DNA of 64,000 nucleotides, taken from NCBI GenBank assembly GCA_965223035.1, contig OZ244980.1, positions 1,736,001-1,800,000 on the forward strand, read 5' to 3'. This document shows, in pieces, positions 18,050-25,903 of the stretch (position 1 is the first letter of the stretch; each line of letters starts with the position of its first letter). The notes beneath the pieces are model-generated. The model was not told where the DNA came from and did no database searches. It worked only from the letters and a program-made list of their open reading frames with translations. This DNA comes from CAMDPA01 sp965223035. GTDB lineage: Bacteria; Pseudomonadota; Alphaproteobacteria; Rhizobiales; Hyphomicrobiaceae. Both the position numbers and the translations under genes were made by a program.

Positions 18050-18832
18050 ATGAAGCGAGAACTATTGGCGATCGCCGGCTTTTTGCTCTCCAGTCCAGCG
18101 CTGGCCTGGGAGAGGCCGACGTTTGGCTGGCGCCTGGGCGTCACCAGTGATAGCATAGCTATCGGATATTCGCTCAATGCGCGCAAGCCGGCGCCCTTTG
18201 GCGAGGTGAGTTTATTCACCGAAACTTGGTATGCTGGGCTCTACTACAGCGATGTGCAATTTGGCCAGAACTCCAACGGCTCGTCGCTGGCCAACACGCA
18301 GCTGGCATCCTACGCCGGCTGGACGCCAAAGCTCGGTGACGTGTCCTTTGACCTGAGCACGTCCTACTTCAGCTATCCAGGCGCACGCGATGGCGGGCCT
18401 AAGCTCGGCGAGTTTGCCGAACTGGACTTCATAGAGTTTCGCGGCTCAGCAGCAATTGAGCCGATCAAGGGGCTGACCACGACGGCCGTTGCCTTCTACT
18501 ATCCCAACTATGGGTTCGGGCAGGGCGAGATATGGCGCTTCGAGGGCATCGTTGCTTACAAGCTGCGGGACATCTGGCGCATCAAGCCGACCATTGGTGG
18601 CACGATCGGCACGGTCATGGGCAAGCCAGACGATGTCGAGCACCCGTTCGAGCTGGCCAACGGGGCGAGCCACTATGAGTACTGGAACGTCGGCCTCCAG
18701 CTCGACATTGACAAGCTGAGGATCGAAATCCAGTATTGGAACACCAACATTTCCAATCGCGACAACTGGTGCACCAGCGACGTATTTCAGTGTGATGGAG
18801 CTTTCAATATAACTACCTCCGTAAATTTCTGA
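18050..18832 (+). CDS. TorF family outer-membrane beta-barrel protein (putative)
   Basis: 260 residues. The ATG at 18050 follows a GGTGGA ribosome-binding site; the frame opens earlier, at 18014. A signal peptide (MKRELLAIAGFLLSSPALAW) is followed by alternating aromatic strands (ETWYAGLYYSDVQFG, YAGWTPKLGDVSFDLSTSYFSYPG, DNWCTSDVFQCDGAFNITTSVNF), ending in a C-terminal Phe as for outer-membrane barrels. The pattern resembles the TIGR02001/Gcw_chp (TorF) group of uncharacterised barrels. A Cys pair near the C terminus could form a disulfide in a loop. Function unknown. Confidence 0.72.
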   Translation: MKRELLAIAGFLLSSPALAWERPTFGWRLGVTSDSIAIGYSLNARKPAPFGEVSLFTETWYAGLYYSDVQFGQNSNGSSLANTQLASYAGWTPKLGDVSFDLSTSYFSYPGARDGGPKLGEFAELDFIEFRGSAAIEPIKGLTTTAVAFYYPNYGFGQGEIWRFEGIVAYKLRDIWRIKPTIGGTIGTVMGKPDDVEHPFELANGASHYEYWNVGLQLDIDKLRIEIQYWNTNISNRDNWCTSDVFQCDGAFNITTSVNF

Positions 18833-18857
18833 GGGAAGGATGAGCCGGCACAAACTA

Positions 18858-18926
18858 GATCATCTTTGCGCCTTAAATCGGAACCGGCTTTGCGATTCCC
18901 AATTGAAGCACAAGGACGATCGCTCC
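18858..18926 (+). repeat. Palindromic element, decayed right arm
   Basis: The left arm is intact (GATCATCTTTGCGCCTTAAATCGGAACCG). The right half has diverged (GATTCCCAATTGAAGCACAAGGACGATCGCTC). TA flanks remain at 18856-18857 and 18927-18928. It lies just after the outer-membrane protein gene. Confidence 0.8.
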
Positions 18927-19031
18927 TAGGGTTCGCCGGTGAAAGGTTAGCGTCCGCGACACCACGTGACTGGACGCTCCGGTGAATGGTACCCATAAGT
19001 GACTGACCGCTAAAGCCTCATGCGTTCGCTA

Positions 19032-19164
19032 GATCATCGCGCCTTAAATCGGAACCGCAAAACCGGTTCCGATTTAAGGCACAAAGATGATCGCTCTTAA
19101 AGTGTAGAGCAACTCTCTGGCTTTGATCGGGATCGTTCCGATTCCGATTAAAGGCAGGTTGCTC
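19032..19164 (+). repeat. Palindromic TA-flanked element, long form
   Basis: A 133-bp two-hairpin copy with TA at 19030-19031 and 19165-19166, in the opposite orientation to the copies at 15369 and 41822. It ends eight bases before the first possible start of the next gene, so it lies in that gene's leader or promoter. Confidence 0.95.
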
Positions 19165-19198
19165 TAGCTACATGGAAGCTGCGGTGGTGTGCATAGAT

Positions 19199-19588
19199 AT
19201 GAGCTGGATCACCGTGACAAAACCTTGTACCCAATGTGGCCGCTGCTGCACGAACGCCGACTTCATGGAGCGGATCGGTATCAGCGCACCTGATGTCGCC
19301 CGCTGGAAGAGCCAAGGCCGCACAGATATCTTGGCCATGCTCAATGACGTGTCTGGATGGCGAGATCCCGGACCATGCCCGTTTCTCGTGGCTGACGGCC
19401 CAAATCGCTATAACTGTTCGATCTACGAAACCCGTCCACAGACGTGCCGCGAATACCCCATTGCGGTGGACCACATGCGCGTCGTCAACTGCGAGATGCT
19501 TGAGCCAAACGACACGGATCAACACATCGCCGAGTTCATGGGAAGACCCGCCGAGGCGGCCTCGCCAGAGAAGATCAAGCAAGGTTGA
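19199..19588 (+). CDS. YkgJ family cysteine-cluster protein
   Basis: About 129 residues from ATG 19199; an earlier ATG at 19172 is possible. The N-terminal PCTQCGRCC motif, then a central GPCPFL and C-S-I-Y..RPQTCREYP, give the CxxCxxCC...C...C arrangement of PF03692, thought to bind a zinc or iron-sulfur centre. The biochemical role of the family is not settled. The gene stands alone with a palindromic element immediately upstream. Confidence 0.82.
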   Translation: MSWITVTKPCTQCGRCCTNADFMERIGISAPDVARWKSQGRTDILAMLNDVSGWRDPGPCPFLVADGPNRYNCSIYETRPQTCREYPIAVDHMRVVNCEMLEPNDTDQHIAEFMGRPAEAASPEKIKQG

Positions 19589-19992
19589 CCTGCCGGCCAA
19601 GCCTGATGACCCCGGACGCGTCTCAGTCGCCGCGGATCGACGCCCAGCCAGGAACACCGGCGTGACGCGCGGGTAGCGACACGCAAGAGCTTTCCATCAC
19701 GGTCGAGAAGCTCGCCGGCGGGCTTGCACGGGACGGTCAGGCAAAAATGGCCGCGCGAGGGCTCCTAAGCGTGCTCTGATCGGACTGAATGCGCCGATCA
19801 CTTGGTTCGATGCCGATACGCTTGAGCCAAACAGCCTGGAGCGGCGACGGGACGATGCAACGGGGACGGTCAAGCCGTAGAATGTCAGCCTCATTGTTGA
19901 GTGCAACCTGCTTTCAATCGGCGGCGGGAGGCTATCGATGAAACGCACAAAGGTGCTCTCCACTTCAGGAGCAATGATCTATGCCACGGGAC
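19589..19992. other. Intergenic with a repeat fragment
   Basis: About 400 bases between the cysteine-cluster gene and the end of tonB. Only a short piece of a palindromic-element left arm is recognisable at about 19899-19922 (GAGTGCAACCTGCTTTCAATCGG). No gene was seen. Confidence 0.5.
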
Positions 19993-20778
19993 TCACCGCC
20001 TACGGAAATGGTAGGGGACCAAGAAACTCCGTTGCTTGCGTGTGGCGCCCGTCGGCGGCTTTGGAAAGCGTGCTCGACGCACGGCACGAAGCGCCGCCCT
20101 ATCGATTTTTCTGTCGCCGCTCGATTTTCTCACGGCCAGTGCTTCCAGGCCGCCGCTCGCTGCGAGTGTAAAGGCGAGCACAACTTTGCCGGTGCCGGCA
20201 ATGCGCTTGGGTCGTGAACGTGCCAGAGCCCGCACGATCTTTCGTGCAAAGACTCTCAAGGCCCGCTTGCTCGCGGACGTGACGCGTTGCTGTCGGAGGG
20301 GCGGAACCTGAGAGCTCGGTGAACTGCGGCTAGGCGCCTCGCGAGCAGTTTCAGGCGTGGCAGGCGCCGCCTCGGTAGGTTCGGCGAGCGCTGCTTGCTC
20401 CACCGTTTTAGCGTCCTCGGCTTGCGCTGGCGCAACCGGGCGTGCGGTTTCAGTGCGCGCAGTTGCCGCGACGTCGGGGGCCGGTACGGGCACCGGTTCG
20501 GGCACCGGTTCGGGCTTTACTTCACCGATCGTCTGGCTCGGGCGCCTTGGCGCTTGCTCCATTGGCATGGCGCGAACGGCCTCCACCGACGCGACCGAGG
20601 CTTCAGTCGCCAGCGAGGATGATCCAAGAACGCTTGAAAGACTGCCCGCAATCGATACTGGCTTGCTTGCGGCCGTCGGAAACTCTGCGACGCTTGGGTC
20701 GCGAAATCCGATCGCGAGAGCGGCATGGAGCGCGAGAGACGCCGCGAACGCTACAAGCCAAGCTGCTCTGCCCATCAC
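19993..20778 (-). CDS. tonB: TonB family energy-transducing protein
   Basis: 261 residues: one N-terminal membrane anchor (WLVAFAASLALHAALAIGF), a long periplasmic Pro/Glu/Val-rich spacer (PEPVPEPVPVPAP at about 90-102) and a C-terminal TonB domain (KVVLAFTLAASGGLEALAVRKSSGDRKIDRAALRAVRRARFPKPP, then FLVPYHF). It couples the inner-membrane ExbB/ExbD motor to outer-membrane receptors. Its start overlaps the stop of the upstream exbD by four bases (ATGA), and it is the last gene of the operon opposite the receptor at 22973. Confidence 0.92.
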   Translation of the reverse strand: MMGRAAWLVAFAASLALHAALAIGFRDPSVAEFPTAASKPVSIAGSLSSVLGSSSLATEASVASVEAVRAMPMEQAPRRPSQTIGEVKPEPVPEPVPVPAPDVAATARTETARPVAPAQAEDAKTVEQAALAEPTEAAPATPETAREAPSRSSPSSQVPPLRQQRVTSASKRALRVFARKIVRALARSRPKRIAGTGKVVLAFTLAASGGLEALAVRKSSGDRKIDRAALRAVRRARFPKPPTGATRKQRSFLVPYHFRRR

Positions 20779-21185
20779 TCCTCTCTGAGCTTCTCTGTGA
20801 GGATTGAGATCTCGCCGACACCGGGCCCACGCACCGCTCGCATGACCGCAAGGAGCCGCCTGGCATTGAGCCGGGCGTCAGCGATGATCGTCAGCGGAGC
20901 GCCTTCAGTCACGTCCCGCTCCTGTCTCAGGCGTGCGGCCAACGCCTCAAGCGACACCAGCTCGCCGCGATAAGACAGCCTACCATCGGCGTGCGCGATG
21001 AGATTGGTGGACCCTGACACACCGACGCTGTCCGGGATCGACTTGGCAAGCTTGATCTCCCGGGCGGAGAACGGGCGCAGCGTGCCGGCGACGATGAAGA
21101 AGATCAAAATCAGAAAGACGATATTGATCAAGCTCGTTAGGTCAGGTTCGCGGCGGCGCGGCGGGTCGTAGCTTTTCAAGCGCAT
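20775..21185 (-). CDS. exbD: ExbD/TolR family biopolymer transporter (second copy)
   Basis: 136 residues with one N-terminal membrane span carrying the conserved polar residues of the family (DLTSLINIVFLILIFFIVAGTL), followed by a periplasmic domain with 'IKLAKS' and 'LTIIADARL'. The usual ion-conducting Asp of ExbD (PLIDVVF) is Asn here (SLINIVF), whereas the first exbD of the operon has the Asp. It starts 22 bases after that gene's stop and overlaps tonB. It may be a structural or regulatory partner and not the proton-conducting subunit. Confidence 0.88.
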   Translation of the reverse strand: MRLKSYDPPRRREPDLTSLINIVFLILIFFIVAGTLRPFSAREIKLAKSIPDSVGVSGSTNLIAHADGRLSYRGELVSLEALAARLRQERDVTEGAPLTIIADARLNARRLLAVMRAVRGPGVGEISILTEKLREE

Positions 21186-21207
21186 GGGGTTCCGCTCCTA
21201 CGATCCA

Positions 21208-21594
21208 TCACTCAACGATCCGGACCGACGATACGCGGCTCCGGCGCAGCCTGCGCACCGCATCGAGGAGGTCATCGACGGCTGCCTTCTGGCGTACGAT
21301 GACGACCGCTTCGCGCGCGCCTTTAGCGATCAGCCGATCAACAGCGCGCGCCAGTCCCTCGCTCTCGACCGGGATGCCATTTACCTTGTAGCGACGTTCA
21401 CCATCGATATGGACAAGCACCACCGTCGCTGGGTCGGTCACACCGGCGCCTGCACCGGCCGTCTCGAGTCGTACGGTGCCGAATTTGAGGAAGGTCGACG
21501 CCAGCATAAAAAAGACGAGCAGCAAGAAGACGACATCGATCAACGGCGTTAGGCTGATGCTCCGTTTTGCGCGATGGGGTTCATTGAGACGCAT
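21208..21594 (-). CDS. exbD: ExbD/TolR family biopolymer transporter (first copy)
   Basis: 128 residues from ATG 21594, which has an AAGGGGAAGG ribosome-binding site inside the end of exbB; the frame extends to 21648. The membrane segment SLTPLIDVVFLLLVFFMLAS contains the conserved Asp needed for proton flow. The periplasmic domain has 'VLVHIDGERRYKVNGIPV' and 'VVIVRQKAAVDDLLDAV'. It overlaps exbB by 14 bases, indicating translational coupling within exbB-exbD-exbD-tonB. Confidence 0.92.
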   Translation of the reverse strand: MRLNEPHRAKRSISLTPLIDVVFLLLVFFMLASTFLKFGTVRLETAGAGAGVTDPATVVLVHIDGERRYKVNGIPVESEGLARAVDRLIAKGAREAVVIVRQKAAVDDLLDAVRRLRRSRVSSVRIVE

Positions 21595-22321
21595 AGCCTT
21601 CCCCTTGCGCTTCGGCGACGGGCTGGCCTGCAAATGCTTGAACAACACGACGAGCGGGCAGAATGCGTTTTGGCTCTGTCGTCAGCACGCGTGTTAGACT
21701 GATCTCCATCCTGCTGCGCTCGCGATCGATCCTCCCCTCGAACCAATAAAGAGCGAACGAAGCTGGGATGGCGACGGCGAGGCCGACCGCTGTGGTGATC
21801 AGCGCCACCCAAATGCCGCCGGCGAGCGCTGCCGGATCGGCATCTGAGCCCGCAGTTTGCAACGCCTGGAACGCCCCCATCATACCAATCACGGTACCGA
21901 ACAAGCCCAGCAGCGGTGCTAGCTGCGACGTCGCCTCGATGACGCGCAGGCTTGATCTCAGCTCTGAAAGCTCGGCCAGAGCCACTCTTTCTGCGTCCTC
22001 GCGCACGAGCGGATCGTCGACGCCGGCGAGTCTTGCCGTCATGGCCTGTGAGACGACTCGTGCCGTCGGGTTGCGTCGGCGCGAAAGACCTGCCAGCGCC
22101 ATTTCAGCATCGCCTCCGACCCACGCCGCGAGCGCCGTGTCAACGCCACCGGCGCGACCGACACCGCGCCCCAGAAACTGCGCAAGCTTGAACAGACCTA
22201 CGGTCAACGCGACCACCGACATGGCGAGCAGAATGACGACAACGGGGCCACCCCGCTCGATCAGCGAGCGGGCCCCATCAAGATTTATCGTCGCAAGATT
22301 CGGCAAATCCAACAGATCCAT
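21581..22321 (-). CDS. exbB: ExbB/TolQ/MotA proton-channel family protein
   Basis: 246 residues with an N-terminal span (VVVILLAMSVVALTVGLFKLAQF), a cytoplasmic middle and two further spans. The family core is LAPLLGLFGTVIGMMGAFQAL...GGIWVALITTAVGLAVAIPASFALYWF. It forms the pentameric stator of the TonB motor. It is the second gene of a minus-strand operon: eight bases after the hypothetical gene at 22330 and overlapping exbD. The motor presumably energises the receptor encoded divergently. Confidence 0.93.
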   Translation of the reverse strand: MDLLDLPNLATINLDGARSLIERGGPVVVILLAMSVVALTVGLFKLAQFLGRGVGRAGGVDTALAAWVGGDAEMALAGLSRRRNPTARVVSQAMTARLAGVDDPLVREDAERVALAELSELRSSLRVIEATSQLAPLLGLFGTVIGMMGAFQALQTAGSDADPAALAGGIWVALITTAVGLAVAIPASFALYWFEGRIDRERSRMEISLTRVLTTEPKRILPARRVVQAFAGQPVAEAQGEGYASQ

Positions 22322-22329
22322 GTCAGTCC

Positions 22330-22806
22330 TCAGAATTCGAACGGGATTTTTGCGCGCGTTGAGGTCTGCACCGCGGCCGTGCAGTGTTCGGGCGTCAGGT
22401 TCTCACCCTTGCAGGTTGTGACATCGTTCAGCAGGACGTGGCCGATCCTTTTGCAGGCAAGTCCCCGTACGTCATACTGCTTGAGACGTGTCTTTCCGGT
22501 CGGCATCGCGCCGAAGGAAGCCGACAGCAGCCGCAACACTTTGCCATCGCGATCGAACACGACCAGCTCAAGCACCAGGTTAGCGAGTCTGCGCTGCATC
22601 CCATTCGTCAAGACAAACGACAGCCGGCACGCCTTCTCGCGCTGGCTGGCCGCGTTCAGCTCAATCTTTAAGGTCGCACCGCCACCTGACACCACATCGC
22701 GCGTGGCGGCGACCGGGATCGCGCCAATTCCAGCTAACAAAATTGCGCCAGCAACGATGGTGATTGGGTTCCGAAACATCAGTCCTCTTTTGAACAGCGT
22801 ATTCAT
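22330..22806 (-). CDS. Conserved hypothetical secreted protein of the TonB operon
   Basis: 158 residues with a signal-like N terminus (TIVAGAILLAGIGAIPVAA) and a soluble domain containing three Cys (C60, C117, C132 approximately). The 'CRLSFVLTNGMQRRLANLVLELVVFDRDGKV' segment looks like an Ig-like or transthyretin-like strand pair. I do not recognise a named family. As first gene of the operon, directly ahead of exbB and behind the palindromic operators, it is likely co-regulated with metal or siderophore uptake and may be a periplasmic accessory factor. Confidence 0.7.
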   Translation of the reverse strand: MNTLFKRGLMFRNPITIVAGAILLAGIGAIPVAATRDVVSGGGATLKIELNAASQREKACRLSFVLTNGMQRRLANLVLELVVFDRDGKVLRLLSASFGAMPTGKTRLKQYDVRGLACKRIGHVLLNDVTTCKGENLTPEHCTAAVQTSTRAKIPFEF

Positions 22807-22847
22807 CTGAGGTCGTCGCTTGTGAACTCTGTCAATGACAGCGTTAT

Positions 22848-22936
22848 GTTGTAACGTTACAACTAATCGGCGCCCGAAGCATCAATAAGGCTTGCACGCG
22901 GAACACTCAAGCCATTAGAAACGTTATAACGTTACA
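22848..22936. promoter_or_regulatory. Paired palindromic operators (Zur/Fur-family-like) in divergent promoter
   Basis: Two related palindromes lie between the TonB operon and the receptor: TTGTAACGTTACAA (22849-22862) and AACGTTATAACGTT (22920-22933). Both contain GTT(A/G)TAACGTTACA (22848-22861; 22923-22936), 75 bases apart. Each is placed to control one direction. The pattern resembles Zur boxes of other proteobacteria more than Irr or Fur boxes, which fits the ZnuD-like receptor, but the regulator is inferred. Confidence 0.6.
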
Positions 22937-22972
22937 TCTAGATTCGGGGCGCATGAAGATAGGGGGGCTAAA

Positions 22973-25237
22973 ATGGGACAGTCGTCTAGGAAACGCTGGG
23001 CGTGGCGCGGGAAAAAGTGTCAGCGTCGGTGCGTACAGATCGCAGCGCTCGCTATCACCGGCATGATGATGGCGCCGCCGGCGGTCGCTCAAACCACCCT
23101 TCCTGGAATTGTCGTCACGACCCCCAGCCCCGTGGTCAGTCCTGCGGCGAGCCAACCTTCGCCAACGCCATCAATACCCTCCGTGTCCCCCGCGGCGCCT
23201 GCTGGACCGGCGGGTCCGGCGGCATCAACAGTGCCGCTGGTATCAAATGTTGATATAGCGCCGCCGCCAGGTCTGTTGGTTGTTCCCGACGACACATTCG
23301 TGTCGGTGACGGTGGTCACAGAGCGGGATGTGCTGTCAAACCGCGGCCCGACGATAACCGATTCACTGGAGAGAAGGCCCGGGATCACCGGTTCAAACTT
23401 CAGCGCGGGATCTAATCGTCCCATCATCCGCGGTCTCGACAATGCGCGGGTGCGCATTCAGGAGAACGGTATCGGGACGGCTGATGTGTCGACACTTTCG
23501 GAAGATCATGCTGTGCCGGTGGACCCAAATGCCGTCAAGCGCATTGAGGTTATCCGTGGCCCAGCAACGCTGCGTTACGGAAGTCAGGCAATCGGCGGAG
23601 TCGTCTCGGTTGAGAACGACCGTATTCCCAGTTTCATACCGAAAAACGGCTATGCTGTTGAATTCAAAGGCGGCTGGTCTTCCGTCGATCGTGATAAAGA
23701 CGGCGCGTTCAACGTGACCGCTGGCGCGCGCGGCATTGCAGTCCACGCCGATGCATTTTTGCGGCGGGCAGACGACTACAACACGCCTATTGGTCGTCAG
23801 CTTAACACGTTCGTTGATAGCGATGGCTATTCGTTTGGCGTTTCACATGTTTGGGACAGTGGATACGTTGGTGTCTCATTTATCCGGTTCAGGAGCCTTT
23901 ATGGCATACCGGGTGAAGAAGCCCGCGAGGCACGTCCGCGCATAGACCTCGAGCAGGACAAGATCCTGTCCAAAGGGGAGTTCTGGATCAGGGATCATGG
24001 CATCGAGGCTATTCGGTTCTGGTTGGGCTTTTCGGATTACGCTCATAACGAGGTCATTTTCGAAGAAGAAGATGAGCGCGACATTATCGGCACGAGGTTC
24101 ACCAATCGCGAAGCCGAGGCGCGGCTTGAGGTGCAACACCTTCCGATCGGCACGTCTTTTGGTGAGTTGCGCGGCGCCATCGGCCTCCAGGGCGGGCAGA
24201 GAAAAACCCGTGGCTTTGGCGTAGATGAGCCCGTCGATGGCCTGCTCGATCCGGCCAAGACACGTTCGATCGCCGGTTATCTGTTTGAGGAGCTACATGT
24301 CGATCATCGGCTACGTTTCCAGGCGGCGGGCCGCATCGGCAGGAGCACGGTCGATGGTCTAGGGCTTGCAGATTTTAGCGATGTGACCAATCCAGACACC
24401 TTCCAAGGCGAACGTTCATTCACTCCAGTAAGCGGCAGCTTCGCAGTCCTTTACGAATTTCCGCTTGGCATTGTTGCTAGGCTGAATGCCCAGCACGTGG
24501 AGCGTGCGCCGGAGGCGCAGGAACTGTTTTCCAAGGGTGTGCACGAAGCCACCGGCACATTCGAAATCGGTAACCCGTTTTTGACAACGGAGAAGGCGAA
24601 TTCCGTCGAAATCGGTCTGAGGAATGCGGACGGTCATTTTCGGTTCGACAGTTCCCTGTATTACGCTCGATACGACAGCTTCATATTCAAACAGCTTACC
24701 GGTGACACGTGCGGGGAGACGCTCGCTTCGTGCGGCGACGAGGACGAGCTTGATCTGCTCGTGTTCCAGCAGCGCAAAGCCACGTTCTATGGTTTTGAGA
24801 TCGCAGCTCAATACGACGTTGCCCAAATATGGCGCGGTTTTTGGGGCATTGATGGCCAGTACGACTTCGTGCGCGCCAAATTCGAAGATGACAACGTCCC
24901 GCGGATTCCGCCGCATCGCTTAGGCGCCGGCCTGTTCTACCGCGATAGCAAGATGTTTGCGCGGGTCGGTTTCCTCCATGCCTTTGATCAAAACAAGGTG
25001 AACGCAAAGTCGAACGAGCTGACCACGCCCGGTTACACGCTGGTGAGCGCCCAACTGTCTTACACGGATAAGATTTGGACTTCGGCGTCCGGGCAATATA
25101 CAGAGCTAACAATTGGCGTAAAAGGCCAGAACCTTGCCAACGACAAAGTCTTGAACCACAGCTCCTTCAAGCGAAGGGAAGGGGTGCTTTTGCCCGGTGC
25201 GAGCGTGAAGTTATTCGGCAAGCTTAAATTCAACTGA
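22973..25237 (+). CDS. TonB-dependent outer-membrane receptor, ZnuD-like
   Basis: 754 residues. A long signal peptide ends near AVAQTT, followed by a Pro/Ser/Ala-rich linker (about residues 55-85). The plug domain has VVTERDVLSNRGPTITDSLERRPG, RPIIRGLDNARVRIQENGIG, SEDHAVPVDPNAVKRIEVIRGPATLRYGSQAIGGVVSV. The 'SxDHAVxxDP' string is characteristic of ZnuD-type metal receptors. A ~500-residue beta barrel ends in FGKLKFN. ZnuD of Neisseria has His-rich loops; here one candidate loop is acidic (EEEDERD) and another carries a Cys pair with acidic residues (GDTCGETLASCGDEDELD). The ligand may therefore be zinc or another metal. The gene is divergent from the exb/tonB operon, sharing the operator region. 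Confidence 0.88.
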   Translation: MGQSSRKRWAWRGKKCQRRCVQIAALAITGMMMAPPAVAQTTLPGIVVTTPSPVVSPAASQPSPTPSIPSVSPAAPAGPAGPAASTVPLVSNVDIAPPPGLLVVPDDTFVSVTVVTERDVLSNRGPTITDSLERRPGITGSNFSAGSNRPIIRGLDNARVRIQENGIGTADVSTLSEDHAVPVDPNAVKRIEVIRGPATLRYGSQAIGGVVSVENDRIPSFIPKNGYAVEFKGGWSSVDRDKDGAFNVTAGARGIAVHADAFLRRADDYNTPIGRQLNTFVDSDGYSFGVSHVWDSGYVGVSFIRFRSLYGIPGEEAREARPRIDLEQDKILSKGEFWIRDHGIEAIRFWLGFSDYAHNEVIFEEEDERDIIGTRFTNREAEARLEVQHLPIGTSFGELRGAIGLQGGQRKTRGFGVDEPVDGLLDPAKTRSIAGYLFEELHVDHRLRFQAAGRIGRSTVDGLGLADFSDVTNPDTFQGERSFTPVSGSFAVLYEFPLGIVARLNAQHVERAPEAQELFSKGVHEATGTFEIGNPFLTTEKANSVEIGLRNADGHFRFDSSLYYARYDSFIFKQLTGDTCGETLASCGDEDELDLLVFQQRKATFYGFEIAAQYDVAQIWRGFWGIDGQYDFVRAKFEDDNVPRIPPHRLGAGLFYRDSKMFARVGFLHAFDQNKVNAKSNELTTPGYTLVSAQLSYTDKIWTSASGQYTELTIGVKGQNLANDKVLNHSSFKRREGVLLPGASVKLFGKLKFN

Positions 25238-25364
25238 GCAACGCAGCCGGGCGGAAACGTGTCGAAAGCCACCCAGATAATGCTTACGATACCGGCTATC
25301 GGATTGTTGCACGACATTAATGCCTGGATGTTGTGAGGCCTCATCAACCAAGCACGAAAGACTA

Positions 25365-25440
25365 GATCATCGCGCCTTAAATCGGAACCGCAACGCCGAT
25401 TCAAATTGCGCCGGTTCCGATTTAAGGCAGAAAGTTGCTC
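25365..25440 (+). repeat. Palindromic element, short form with enlarged loop
   Basis: A 76-bp copy with TA at 25363-25364 and 25441-25442. The hairpin loop carries an extra ATTCAAATTGCGCCG-like segment not seen in the other short copies. Confidence 0.9.
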
Positions 25441-25593
25441 TAACATTGAGGCACGCGGCCGCATGCCGCGCTCATGGCACGCGTATTGTCGTGCACAACC
25501 CAACATTAGACCCCGAACGGCTACATGAAGGGTTTGGCAATCTGATCGCCATCTTTGCTGTAGTCGCATCTGGGACATCTTCTGCGTCAGCTG

Positions 25594-25648
25594 GAGCAAC
25601 CTGCCTTTAATCGGAATCGTCTCGATTCCGATTGAGAGCAGATTGCTC
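25594..25648. repeat. Palindromic element, single hairpin with matched ends
   Basis: A 55-bp copy starting GAGCAACC and ending GATTGCTC, i.e. only the A hairpin. The right flank is TA (25649-25650); the left flank is TG. Its symmetry gives it no preferred orientation. Confidence 0.85.
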
Positions 25649-25903
25649 TAGAGATGCGTAACTCCTAAGCCATTGATCCCCTGCTCGACTACCTCCTGCT
25701 GGATGCCGAGAACCTCGACCTCCGACAGGGCACGTTGCCTTTGCAAACATCTGAGTCGCGCAATTTAGCAGACTTAGAAAGTGATAATAAAGCCACCTCA
25801 AAATGAATTCCCAGGTGGGCAAGAGACATTCAACTATGCGCGTGTGTCGATTTATATACCATGAGGAGTACTTTTCTGATTCGACACCAAGAGTGCGCAG
25901 GAT

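Larger units (their letters stand above)
25238..25903. other. Intergenic holding two palindromic elements
   Basis: About 660 bases between the receptor and the porin. It contains the copies at 25365-25440 and 25594-25648 and nothing else recognisable. Confidence 0.6.
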
